From assembly GCF_018224925.1 (NCBI RefSeq), contig NZ_JAGTUF010000001.1, positions 496,001-560,000 on the forward strand: a stretch of 64,000 nucleotides of DNA. The letters run 5' to 3'. Position 1 is the stretch's first letter; each line of letters opens with the position of its first letter. The notes under the pieces were generated by a model that was given only the letters and a program-made list of their open reading frames with translations, had not been told where the DNA came from and did no database searches. The stretch comes from Magnetospirillum sulfuroxidans (lineage in GTDB: Bacteria; Pseudomonadota; Alphaproteobacteria; Rhodospirillales; Magnetospirillaceae). The position numbers were made by a program, and so were the translations under genes. Positions 27,869 through 36,259 of the stretch are shown one piece after another.

Positions 27869-28525
27869 TTACTTCAACACGTATTGGATGTCTGAATCGT
27901 CCTTGGCCTTAAAGCGAACCTGCACCAAGCCCCCGGTGGAATCGTACCAGACCTCGCGGTTCAGGTCGCCGGTCATGGCGTAATGGCGGGCAGGGTGCGG
28001 ATGTCCGCTGACGGTGACCGTGTCTTCGCCCAGATCGGCGATATGAACCGCCATGGCGTGACCGTCCAAGGTGTTCAGCAAGGTTCCTTGAACCACCGTG
28101 GCATTGTTCCACAAGCTGGCCGGTACGGTTTCGGCCGGCAACCGGGCAATCTTGCCATCGCCATCGGCGATCAGGGCGCCGGTGGCGCCGGAAGCCTTCA
28201 ACACATGATGGGTGCCGTCATCATTGGTCTCTGAGTTCAAGGCCATCAGGTGGTCGCCGTGCCAGATTTCACGGCCGTGATGCTCGAAACGATAAACCGG
28301 GATCATGGCCATCTTGACCACCACATTGGTGTCGGTCGTCACCACCAAGGTCCCGTCGGACATGGACTGAAACCGCAAGATATGGCTGCCGACGGCGTCG
28401 CCATTGCGCAGTACGGTGAAGCTCAGCGGGTCATGGGACGGAACGGTTGCTTCGGTGGCGGCAAAAGCACTGCTGACGGCAAGACACAAGGTGGCGGCGG
28501 AAACAAAGATCGTGGTGATACGCAT
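27869..28525 (-). CDS. secreted DUF6134-like protein
   Basis: 218 aa with a clear signal peptide (MRITTIFVSAATLCLAVSSAFA). The mature part is beta-rich with FTVLRNGDAVGSHILRF, a HHGREIWHGDHLMALNSE segment and an end EVWYDSTGGLVQVRFKA, the DUF6134 (DUF3108-like) pattern as I recognise it. Probably periplasmic; function unknown. The ATG at 28525 follows the regulatory region; a longer frame to 28753 is non-homologous. First gene of the operon with the response regulator and sensor kinase, suggesting a role in signal sensing or as an output. Confidence 0.78.
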   Translation of the reverse strand: MRITTIFVSAATLCLAVSSAFAATEATVPSHDPLSFTVLRNGDAVGSHILRFQSMSDGTLVVTTDTNVVVKMAMIPVYRFEHHGREIWHGDHLMALNSETNDDGTHHVLKASGATGALIADGDGKIARLPAETVPASLWNNATVVQGTLLNTLDGHAMAVHIADLGEDTVTVSGHPHPARHYAMTGDLNREVWYDSTGGLVQVRFKAKDDSDIQYVLK

Positions 28526-28586
28526 GATGGTCGTCTCTCGCTTTGTTCGTTCGGAAGAGGGGAACGCCATCACCTTAGCGGCTTCC

Positions 28587-28604
28587 CCTGACGGCAACCT
28601 GACA
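28587..28604 (-). promoter_or_regulatory. putative response-regulator box of the DUF6134-TCS operon
   Basis: The minus strand reads TGTCAGGTTGCCGTCAGG, two GTCAG half-sites 11 bp apart, about 65 bp upstream of the DUF6134-like start. Being before its own operon it implies autoregulation. Confidence 0.6.
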
Positions 28605-28622
28605 GGGATTTTTGTCGCTTGC

Positions 28623-28642
28623 GTCAGCTTGTGTTCAGCTTG
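28623..28642 (+). promoter_or_regulatory. putative response-regulator box of the outer-membrane protein gene
   Basis: The plus strand reads GTCAGCTTGTGTTCAGCTTG: TCAGCTTG occurs twice with an 11-bp period. It is oriented oppositely to the neighbouring box and so points at the divergent beta-barrel gene, 46 bp upstream of its ATG. Confidence 0.55.
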
Positions 28643-28687
28643 AGCGTCTTGGGTAAAGCCTCGTTCGCGCTCTGTCGAGGCCATGTC

Positions 28688-29395
28688 ATGCTCCGCTCCA
28701 TTGTTACCCCGCTGATCCTTTGCAGCCTGCCGGCCTTGGCATTTGCCGGGCAAGCCGTTCCAGCCAAACCAAACCCTGATAAAGGCTGGTATTTTTCAGG
28801 AAAGGGCGGTCCGTCCTTTTCGACCTTACAAGGTGTCACCGCCAGCCAAAGCGGGGCGCAGGCGCGAGAAGACAGCAGCGCCAACGTCGTCGGGGCCTTC
28901 GGCATGGCCGGAGGGTACGAATGGAGCTATCGCTACCGTATTCCGCTGCGCACCGAATTGGAATTCATGAACCGCACAGAAGTGACCTATGACGCCAGTC
29001 CGCTGCGAACCAGTCAGAATTCCGGAGCCTTGGCCAGCACGGTGCAGAACGTGACCACCATGGCGAAAGGCTATTGGCATTTTCCGGTGGGCAGTTCTGC
29101 GTGGTGGCCCTTTGTTTCCGCTGGGTTAGGGTGGGCGCACAATACGGCGAAAAGCCAATATACGCCCAGCGGCAGCGGTATGAGCAAGCACAGCCAAAGC
29201 AATGACGATCTCGCCTGGAGCGTGGGCGCGGGGGCCACCTTCAAACTGGGACCCGACGTCATGAATGACATCGAATTGCGCTATGTCGATCTGGGCAAAG
29301 TCAATTGGGGCTTGCCGGCCGAAAATATCGAAGCCAACGGCTTCGGCGCTTTCTCGGCCACCGAAGTGGTGTTTTCACTTCGCTATATGTTCTGA
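28688..29395 (+). CDS. outer-membrane beta-barrel protein
   Basis: 235 aa with a signal peptide (MLRSIVTPLILCSLPALAFA) and a mature domain of alternating beta strands. It is rich in Gly and aromatics (WYFSGKGGPSFS; PFVSAGLGWAHN; DDLAWSVGAGATF) and ends in the C-terminal aromatic signature FSLRYMF recognised by the BAM complex. This fits an 8-stranded porin-like or adhesin-like surface protein (OmpA-barrel/Lom group). The start at 28688 is chosen for the signal peptide, with GAGG upstream. Divergent from the TCS operon with its own box, so probably induced by the same regulator. Confidence 0.8.
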   Translation: MLRSIVTPLILCSLPALAFAGQAVPAKPNPDKGWYFSGKGGPSFSTLQGVTASQSGAQAREDSSANVVGAFGMAGGYEWSYRYRIPLRTELEFMNRTEVTYDASPLRTSQNSGALASTVQNVTTMAKGYWHFPVGSSAWWPFVSAGLGWAHNTAKSQYTPSGSGMSKHSQSNDDLAWSVGAGATFKLGPDVMNDIELRYVDLGKVNWGLPAENIEANGFGAFSATEVVFSLRYMF

Positions 29396-29461
29396 GCAAG
29401 AAGGGATTGGTGTCGGTTGCCGCATACAGAGTGGCGATCGACACATCGACACGCGGATACG

Positions 29462-29483
29462 CACGCGGGGATCACGCGGGGAT
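29462..29483. repeat. two tandem copies of an 11-mer
   Basis: CACGCGGGGAT occurs twice head to tail in the 209-bp non-coding stretch between the beta-barrel gene and the TRIC-family gene. Nothing else recognisable lies in that gap. Confidence 0.5.
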
Positions 29484-29604
29484 ATGGAAACGGGGCGTCG
29501 AAAAGGGCTTGCCTGGTCCACCCTCAATCCATTTGTCGCATAATGTATATTATGGCGTACATGGGATGTTGCATTTCAACCCGATAGGTACCACTATATG
29601 AGCC

Positions 29605-30240
29605 ATGCAAGCCATGTCAGAAACCCTCGGCCACGCTTTCGTCATTCTTGACGTCATTGGTCTCACCGTCTTCGCCATCACCGGCGCCTTGGTCGCTGCG
29701 CGCAAGGAAATGGACCCGGTCGGCTTCATGGTCGTCGGTACGGCCACCGCCATCGGCGGCGGCACCATTCGCGATCTGGTGCTCGGCATTCGCCCTGTGT
29801 TCTGGGTCGATGATCCCAGTTATCTGGTCATCAGTCTGACGGCAGCCCTGGCCACATTTTGGGCGGCCAAACTGTTCAGCCGTATCTTTCCGCTGCTGCT
29901 GTGGCTGGACGCCTTGGGCATGGCGCTGTTTGCCGTGGCTGGGGCGCAAAAAGCCGTGGCCGTCGGCGCGCCGGCCGTTGTCGCCATTGTCATGGGAGTC
30001 ATGACCGCCAGCTTTGGCGGTCTGATCCGCGATATCTTTTGTGGCGAAAAACCCTTGATGTTCCACCGGGAAATCTATGCCACCGCTGCCGGCATCGGTG
30101 CCGTGGCATGGCTGGCGTTACATCAATTGGTCGGCTTGCCGCCCTTGATCGAGACGACGATCGCCATTGCCGTCGGCTTCGCCGTCCGGGCCGCCGCGAT
30201 TATCTGGGGACTGCACTTTCCCCATTACAAGCCACGATGA
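29605..30240 (+). CDS. TRIC/UPF0126-family membrane channel
   Basis: 211 aa, two tandem three-helix repeats of the UPF0126 (YadS/YicG) family, prokaryotic relatives of trimeric intracellular cation channels. Each repeat has the kinked glycine-rich helix: GTATAIGGGTIRDLVLG and GVMTASFGGLIRDIFCG. Probably a monovalent-cation channel in the inner membrane; physiological role unclear. Its last 41 bp overlap the 3' end of the convergent MBL gene. Confidence 0.88.
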   Translation: MQAMSETLGHAFVILDVIGLTVFAITGALVAARKEMDPVGFMVVGTATAIGGGTIRDLVLGIRPVFWVDDPSYLVISLTAALATFWAAKLFSRIFPLLLWLDALGMALFAVAGAQKAVAVGAPAVVAIVMGVMTASFGGLIRDIFCGEKPLMFHREIYATAAGIGAVAWLALHQLVGLPPLIETTIAIAVGFAVRAAAIIWGLHFPHYKPR

Positions 30241-30991
30241 CCATGCCGTCATGGGCTGGTCGCACATGTGGCGGCAGCATGCCGCACAAGGTGTCGTAAT
30301 CCAAATTGGGCGTCATATGGGTCAGGAAAGCTTGGCGCGGCCGCACCCGTTCGATCCATTGCAGGACCTTGTCCAGATGGGCATGGGTCGGATGCGGCTG
30401 GTAATTCAGACAGCCGACGATCCAGGTATCGATCCCTGCCAAAGCCTCAAAGGAGGCTTCCGGTAATTCCACGACATCGGTGGAATAAGCCAATGGACCA
30501 AAGCGAAAGCCGGTGCTGCGGCAATAGCCGTGATCCTGATCGAAGGGCACTATATCCAGACCGCCGGCCCGAAACGGCCCGTTGATCGGGTTCAGGTCAA
30601 GCATGGGTTTATAGATGCTTTGGCCCTCCCCTACTCCACCGATCACATAGGGAAAACGCGTGCGGATGACGGCCAAAACCTCGGGCGTGGCATGGATAGG
30701 CAAATGCTGACGGGTGACCCGGTTGATCTCGCGCAGGTCGTCAATGCCGTGCATATGGTCGGCGTGGTCATGGGTATAAAGCACCGCTGCCAGCCGATTG
30801 ATGCCGGCATCCAGCAATTGCTCGCGGCAATCGGGCGAGCTGTCGACCAGAATCGCCCCCTCGGGGCCATCGACCAAGATAGAGGGCCGCCGCCGCCGGT
30901 TGCGTGGGTTCCGAGGATCACAAGCGCCCCAGCCCCGGGAAATGCTTGGAACGCCGCCGGCGGGTCCGCACCCCAGGATGGTGACGTTCAT
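30200..30991 (-). CDS. metallo-beta-lactamase-fold hydrolase (PhnP-like)
   Basis: 263 aa. Zinc motif THDHADHMHGID plus downstream histidines in FDQDHGY and THMTPNLDYD. The start MNVTILGCGPAGGVPS is typical of PhnP/cyclic-phosphodiesterase-like members. TatD-MBL pairing downstream of metG is common in alphaproteobacteria. The ATG at 30991 overlaps the tatD stop (ATGA); the longer frame to 31153 lies inside tatD. A cyclic phosphodiester or related substrate is likely but not proven. Confidence 0.85.
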   Translation of the reverse strand: MNVTILGCGPAGGVPSISRGWGACDPRNPRNRRRRPSILVDGPEGAILVDSSPDCREQLLDAGINRLAAVLYTHDHADHMHGIDDLREINRVTRQHLPIHATPEVLAVIRTRFPYVIGGVGEGQSIYKPMLDLNPINGPFRAGGLDIVPFDQDHGYCRSTGFRFGPLAYSTDVVELPEASFEALAGIDTWIVGCLNYQPHPTHAHLDKVLQWIERVRPRQAFLTHMTPNLDYDTLCGMLPPHVRPAHDGMVIVACNGESAVPR

Positions 30992-31764
30992 CGGCTCACC
31001 TTGGTGAACAACGTTCGGAAATTGGCGGTGGTGGCGTCGGCCAGGGCGTCGATGCTGATACCCTGCAATGCGGCGACCTTGGTTGCGGTGTGAGCCACAT
31101 AGGCGGGCTCGTTGCGTTTGCCGCGATAAGGGATCGGCGCCAGATAGGGGCAATCGGTTTCCACCAGCAAACGGTCCAGCGGCAAGCCGGCGACCACCTG
31201 CTGCAAAGCCTCGGCCTTCTTGAAGGTGACGATGCCGGAAATCGAGATATAAAGACCAAGTTTCACAGCTAAATCAGCTAGTTCTGGTCCAGAGCTGAAG
31301 CAATGGACCAAGCCGGGAAAGGCCCCCTTGGCCATTTCTTCGGTCAAGATTTCGGCCATGTCGGCATCGGCGTCACGGGTATGGATGATGACGGGAAGAC
31401 CGATGCGCCGTGCCGCCGCGATGTGGGCGCGGAAGCTGGCGCGCTGCCGATCTCGGGGGCTTTTATCGTAGTAATAATCCAAGCCGGTCTCGCCGAAGCC
31501 AACCACCTTTGGGTGGTCGGCCAGCCGGATCAGAGTATCGGCGTCAATTTCCGCCTCGGCCCCGGCTTCATGCGGATGGATGCCGACGGTGCAATAGACG
31601 TCATCATAGCGTTCGGCCACGGCAAGAACGCGGGGAAAGCGGCTGACATGGGTATTGATGGTCAGCATCAGGCCGACGCCGCCGGCCCGTGCCCGCTCCA
31701 CCACCTGATCAAGCTCGTCGGCAAAATCCGGGAAGTCGAGATGACAATGGCTATCCACCAGCAT
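30988..31764 (-). CDS. tatD: TatD-family metal-dependent deoxyribonuclease
   Basis: 258-aa amidohydrolase-fold nuclease: metal ligands in MLVDSHCHLDF, E in GFGETGLDYYY, H in IIHTRDAD and HCFSSGPE, D in LVETDCPYLAP. TatD enzymes act as 3'-5' exonucleases in DNA repair and RNA quality control. The start at 31764 overlaps the metG stop by one base (TGATG). Confidence 0.92.
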   Translation of the reverse strand: MLVDSHCHLDFPDFADELDQVVERARAGGVGLMLTINTHVSRFPRVLAVAERYDDVYCTVGIHPHEAGAEAEIDADTLIRLADHPKVVGFGETGLDYYYDKSPRDRQRASFRAHIAAARRIGLPVIIHTRDADADMAEILTEEMAKGAFPGLVHCFSSGPELADLAVKLGLYISISGIVTFKKAEALQQVVAGLPLDRLLVETDCPYLAPIPYRGKRNEPAYVAHTATKVAALQGISIDALADATTANFRTLFTKVSR

Positions 31765-33317
31765 CAGTCGGTCCCCTGCTCTTCGATGAAGCGCGGGAAC
31801 ACCCCTTGCGGCACCGGCAACGACGTCCCCGGCTTCAAGGCGTGGTGTGAACCGCAATAAGACAGATCGCGCTGATCGGCGGCGATCGCCAATTGATCCA
31901 GCAGCTTGGCCGACGTGTCTGGCATGAAAGCCTGGGTCAGCAGCGCCAGATTACGAACGGTTTCCGCCAACACCCACAGCACCGTGCCCATGCGGTCCGG
32001 GTCGGTCTTCTTCAGTGCCCAAGGGGCCTGCCGATCCACGTAACCGTTGGCGGCGCGGATCACCACCCACAGGGCCTCCAATCCCTCGTGGAACAATTGC
32101 CGGTCCATGGCGTCGCGCAGCTTGGGCAACAGGCCGTGGCCAGCATCCAGCATCTCGCGGTCATCGGTCGAAAACGCGCCATGCACCGGCACTTCATTGC
32201 CGCAATTCTTGCCGATCATCGACAGAACACGTTGCGCCAAGTTTCCGTAATCATTGGCCAATTCGCTATTCATCCGCATGACCATGGCGCGGTGGCTGTA
32301 ATCGCCGTCGTTACCGAACGGCACTTCACGCAGCAGGAAATAACGCACCTGATCCAGACCGTATTTATCAATCAATCCCATTGGGTCGATGACATTGCCA
32401 ACCGATTTCGAAATCTTTTGGCCTTCATTGGTCCACCAGCCGTGGGCGAAGACCCGCTTGGCCGGTCGCAGACCGGCGGCCATCAGGAAGGCCGGCCAAT
32501 AAACGGCATGAAAACGGACGATATCCTTGCCGACCATATGCAGATCAGCTGGCCAATACCGGGCATAATCGCCGCTCTGATCGGGATAGCCGGCGGCGGT
32601 GATGTAATTGGCCAGGGCATCCAACCACACATACATGACGTGATCTTCGTCGCCGGGAACCGGGATGCCCCATTTAAAGCTGGTCCGCGACACCGACAAA
32701 TCTTGCAAGCCGCCCTTGACGAAGCTCAACACCTCGTTGCGGCGCGATTGCGGGGCGACGCAATCGGGGTTGTCTTCGTACCATTGCAGCAGTCTGTCTT
32801 GCCACGCCGACAGGCGGAAGAAATAGCTGGGTTCCTTGACCCATTCCACCGGCGCTCCGGTGGGGGCCAGCTTGGCGCCATTGCTGCCGGCGATTAATTC
32901 ATCCTCGCCGTAAAAGGCCTCGTCGCGAACCGAATACCAGCCTTCGTAATGGCCAAGGTAGATCTCGCCGGCTTCCACCAAACGGGTCCAGAGCGCCTGT
33001 ACCGAACGGACGTGCCGGGGTTCGGTGGTGCGGATGAAATCGTCGTTGGAACAATTCAGTCGGGCGGCCAGCTCGCGGAAATTGGCCGAATTCATGTCGG
33101 CCAAAGCCTGGGGAGAAATGCCGGCGGCTTCCGCTGATTTTTCCACCTTCTGCCCATGCTCGTCGGTTCCGGTCAGGAACTTCACGTCAAAGCCGTCCAG
33201 CCGTTTGAAACGGGCCAGAACATCACAGGCCAGCGTGGTGTAGGCGTGGCCGATATGCGGCTTGTCATTGACGTAATAGATGGGCGTGGTCACGTAAAAG
33301 GTCTTGGCCCCGCTCAT
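31764..33317 (-). CDS. metG: methionyl-tRNA synthetase
   Basis: 517-aa class I synthetase. The HIGH motif appears as KPHIGHAYTT, and the KMSKS loop as GQKISKSVGNVID. The signature CxxC zinc knuckles of the E. coli enzyme are absent, as in the shorter MetG2-type form, and there is no C-terminal EMAP tRNA-binding domain. An anticodon-binding helical domain follows from about residue 370. Translationally coupled to tatD and followed upstream by holB. Confidence 0.95.
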   Translation of the reverse strand: MSGAKTFYVTTPIYYVNDKPHIGHAYTTLACDVLARFKRLDGFDVKFLTGTDEHGQKVEKSAEAAGISPQALADMNSANFRELAARLNCSNDDFIRTTEPRHVRSVQALWTRLVEAGEIYLGHYEGWYSVRDEAFYGEDELIAGSNGAKLAPTGAPVEWVKEPSYFFRLSAWQDRLLQWYEDNPDCVAPQSRRNEVLSFVKGGLQDLSVSRTSFKWGIPVPGDEDHVMYVWLDALANYITAAGYPDQSGDYARYWPADLHMVGKDIVRFHAVYWPAFLMAAGLRPAKRVFAHGWWTNEGQKISKSVGNVIDPMGLIDKYGLDQVRYFLLREVPFGNDGDYSHRAMVMRMNSELANDYGNLAQRVLSMIGKNCGNEVPVHGAFSTDDREMLDAGHGLLPKLRDAMDRQLFHEGLEALWVVIRAANGYVDRQAPWALKKTDPDRMGTVLWVLAETVRNLALLTQAFMPDTSAKLLDQLAIAADQRDLSYCGSHHALKPGTSLPVPQGVFPRFIEEQGTD

Positions 33318-33353
33318 GATCGTCTCCTTAGGTGTTCTTGCTGCCGTCGCCGG

Positions 33354-34430
33354 TCAGGCGCGGGAAAGTCGCTCGAGAGCCAGAAAGGCCGTCAACAGAG
33401 CCTGCTTGCGATCCAGATTGACCGCATCGGTCCGGGCAAACAAGGCTCCGGTCTTTTCCCACAGGTCAAGCCAGCGATCAAGGCTGGCGGCAGCCAAGAG
33501 CCGCCCCATCAGCGCCGCCTCGCCCGGAACCACCTCGCTCATGCCCTTGCCCTGGCGGCCCCCGGCACGCACCAGCCGGGCCAGCCACCATGTGGTCAAT
33601 TCGGTTACCGTGCGCCAAGCGCTGTCTGCGTCGCTTTTGCCGACCCGTTCGGCAAAAGCGTGCAAGGCCGGCACATCCAGACGCGGCAGCGCCGACAGCA
33701 GGCCAATGAGATCGCGGTACAGATCCAGTCCCCCTTCGGCCGCCAGCGCCACCGCCTTGCCCAGACTGCCCTCGCCCAGATGAGCCAGGGCGGTGAGTTC
33801 GGTATCGGTGAGATCGGGGCGGTGTTGGGCCAACAATTGACCAATGGTGTCCGCCGACAAGGGATTCAGCGCCAGACGGCGGCAGCGCGAGCGAATGGTC
33901 GGCAGCAATCGACCAGGGCTATGAGAAACCATTATAACCAGCGCCTTAGCCGGTGGTTCTTCAAGTATCTTCAGCACCGCATTCGCGGCATTGCGATTCA
34001 TTTCATCGGCGGCGTCGATCAGCACTAACCGCCAACCGGCATCAGCGGTCTGGTGAAAAAGATCGCCGATCTTGCGGACGTCGTCGATGACGATCTCGCC
34101 CCGCAGCTTGGTCTTTTTGTCATCGGTGTAACCGCGTTCCACCACCTTGAGATCGCGGTGTCCCTGCGCTGAAACCTGATGAACCACCGGATGATGAGCG
34201 CCAATGTCCAGGCTTTCGGGGGGGCCGCCGAACAAGCCGCCGTCGCCGCCGCCGGCCAGAACGAAGCGAGCGATACGATAAGCCAAGGTGGCCTTGCCGA
34301 TTCCCTTGGGACCGGTCAGCAGCCAGGCATGGGCGAGCCGGCCAGAATTCCAGGCATCAAGGAAGTCCTTTTCCGCCTGGGCATGGCCGATCAGATTCTG
34401 GCTGTCGCGTGGATGTGGCGTATCGCTCAC
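33354..34430 (-). CDS. holB: DNA polymerase III delta' subunit
   Basis: 358-aa clamp-loader subunit of the AAA+ family: ATP-loop region HAWLLTGPKGIGKATLA, sensor region LVLIDAADEMNRNAANAVLKILEEPP, and SRCRRLALNPL. The alphaproteobacterial variant lacks the four-cysteine zinc module, and none is seen here. Overlaps tmk by 4 bp (ATGA), the conserved tmk-holB-metG-tatD order. Confidence 0.93.
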   Translation of the reverse strand: MSDTPHPRDSQNLIGHAQAEKDFLDAWNSGRLAHAWLLTGPKGIGKATLAYRIARFVLAGGGDGGLFGGPPESLDIGAHHPVVHQVSAQGHRDLKVVERGYTDDKKTKLRGEIVIDDVRKIGDLFHQTADAGWRLVLIDAADEMNRNAANAVLKILEEPPAKALVIMVSHSPGRLLPTIRSRCRRLALNPLSADTIGQLLAQHRPDLTDTELTALAHLGEGSLGKAVALAAEGGLDLYRDLIGLLSALPRLDVPALHAFAERVGKSDADSAWRTVTELTTWWLARLVRAGGRQGKGMSEVVPGEAALMGRLLAAASLDRWLDLWEKTGALFARTDAVNLDRKQALLTAFLALERLSRA

Positions 34431-35062
34431 GCCGGCAATCCCAGACGTCGCGACAAGACGGACACGATATTTTCGTGGACCGTGGGCACGGGCTGGTCGG
34501 CGTCAATAACGGCACAACGCTGCGGTTCATTTGCCGCGATGGTCAGAAAACCGTGGCGCAGGCGCTGGTGAAAATCCACACCCATGCGTTCATAACGATC
34601 TTCGCCCCCGCCACGACCGCCCGCTCGGTGAAGCCCCTCTTCCACCGGCAAATCCAAGATCAGGGTAAGGTCAGGGCGAAAGGCCCCCATGGCCACTTCG
34701 GCCAGCGTGGCGATGAGCTGATGATCAAGCCCATGCCCATAGCCCTGATAGGCCAGTGTCGAATCGGCGAAACGGTCGCACAGGACCCAGGCCCCGCGTC
34801 CCAACGCCGGCCACACTGTCTTGACCAGATGATCGCGCCGCGCGGCGCTGTGCAACAGGGCTTCGGTGTGGGCATCCCACCGATCGACGGCACCATTGAC
34901 CAGCAGGGCGCGGATCGCCTCGGCCCCGTCGGCGCCACCGGGTTCCCGTGTCAGCACGACCTCGCGCCCCAGATCGCCCAGGGCCTTGGCCAGCAATCGC
35001 ACCTGTGTCGATTTGCCGGCCCCTTCCCCGCCTTCAAAGGTAATGAAACGGCCTTCAGCCAT
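34427..35062 (-). CDS. tmk: thymidylate kinase
   Basis: 211 aa; phosphorylates dTMP to dTDP. P-loop ITFEGGEGAGKSTQ, the DR(Y/F) motif in LCDRFADSTLAYQGYG and the LID region HRAGGRGGGEDRYE. The start at 35062 gives MAEGRFITFEGG and overlaps the upstream carboxypeptidase stop (TGATG); the frame continues to 35080. Confidence 0.94.
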   Translation of the reverse strand: MAEGRFITFEGGEGAGKSTQVRLLAKALGDLGREVVLTREPGGADGAEAIRALLVNGAVDRWDAHTEALLHSAARRDHLVKTVWPALGRGAWVLCDRFADSTLAYQGYGHGLDHQLIATLAEVAMGAFRPDLTLILDLPVEEGLHRAGGRGGGEDRYERMGVDFHQRLRHGFLTIAANEPQRCAVIDADQPVPTVHENIVSVLSRRLGLPA

Positions 35063-36228
35063 CAGCGCTTGGGTCCCCACAGGATGTGGCGCAGGGCTTC
35101 GGCCATGCGGCCGGCAAAACCCAGCTTGGCAACATCGGCGCCGGCCACCAGCGGCAGTTCGACATTGGGTTGTCCAGGCGCGGTGATCAGCAGCTTGCCG
35201 AGCACTTCGCCCTTGCGGATGGGGGCGGCGATGGGGCCGTCATAGACGGCGGTGACCTTCATGTCCCGCCGCGCCTTGCGCGGCATGGTGACTTCCAACT
35301 TTTCGCCAGCCACCAACGCGACACTGGCGTCGTCGCCCAGCCAAACCTCGGCGGTGGACACCATATCACCGGGCTTGAACAAGGCGTAATTATCGAATTC
35401 ACGGAACGCCCATTCCATCAGGCGCTCGCTTTCCTCAGCCCGTTCCTTCATGGATTTCAGGCCGTTGATGACCATGATAAGGCGGCGTTCACCGCGCTTG
35501 GCGGTGCCGACAAGACCATAGCCGGCGGCTTCGGTATGGCCGGTTTTCAGCCCATCGGCGCCGGACACGCCATAAAGCAGCGGATTGCGATTACCCTGAC
35601 GGATGCCGTTAAAGACGAATTCCCGTTCCGAATAGATGGGGAAATATTCGGGAAAATCAGAAATCAACCGTCGCGCCAGAATGGACAGATCGCGCGCCGT
35701 GGTCAGATGTTCCGGGTCAGGCCAGCCCGAGGCATTGCGCAGCGTCGTGTTCTTCATGCCCAGATCGTGGGCCCTGCGGGTCGCTTCCTCGGCGAAAGCT
35801 TCCTCGGTGCCGGAATGGGCCTCGGCCAGAACACTACAGGCGTCGTTGCCCGATTGGATGATAACGCCGCGGATCAGCTCGCCGACCTTGGCCGACGATC
35901 CCACCGGCAAGAACATCAGCGAGCCGCCGGATTTGTAATGACGCTTCCAGGCGGTTTCCGACACCGGAAGCCGGTCATCCATCTTCCAACTGCCCTCTTT
36001 CAGCTTTTCGAACACCATATAGGCGGTCATCAGCTTGCTCATGGACGATGGAACCATCAGCTCGTCGGCATTTTTTTCCAACAAGATGGTGCCGGTCTTG
36101 TAATCGATGAGGATGGCCTGGCGCGCCAAGGTCTCGATGTTGTCGGCGCGGGCGGCGCCGATCGAACACACAGCCAGCGCCAAGGCGATGGTAGCAGAGC
36201 GGACCTTGTTGAACGAAGAATGCAGCAA
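35062..36228 (-). CDS. dacC: D-alanyl-D-alanine carboxypeptidase (DacA/DacC-type PBP)
   Basis: Low-molecular-mass penicillin-binding protein that trims the terminal D-Ala of peptidoglycan stems. Catalytic motifs: SxxK in PSSMSKLMTAY, SxN in IIQSGNDACS, KTG in GLKTGHTEAA. A C-terminal PBP5-like domain ends in an amphipathic anchor-like tail (VAKLGFAGRMAEALRHILWG). Signal peptide ends ...CSIGAARA. I choose the TTG at 36228 because AAGGA lies 8 nt upstream; an ATG at 36282 lies inside rlpA and would add 18 residues. Confidence 0.92.
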   Translation of the reverse strand: MLHSSFNKVRSATIALALAVCSIGAARADNIETLARQAILIDYKTGTILLEKNADELMVPSSMSKLMTAYMVFEKLKEGSWKMDDRLPVSETAWKRHYKSGGSLMFLPVGSSAKVGELIRGVIIQSGNDACSVLAEAHSGTEEAFAEEATRRAHDLGMKNTTLRNASGWPDPEHLTTARDLSILARRLISDFPEYFPIYSEREFVFNGIRQGNRNPLLYGVSGADGLKTGHTEAAGYGLVGTAKRGERRLIMVINGLKSMKERAEESERLMEWAFREFDNYALFKPGDMVSTAEVWLGDDASVALVAGEKLEVTMPRKARRDMKVTAVYDGPIAAPIRKGEVLGKLLITAPGQPNVELPLVAGADVAKLGFAGRMAEALRHILWGPKR

Positions 36229-36259
36229 CGCAATTATCCTTGAAGTTCGAATATCAGGG

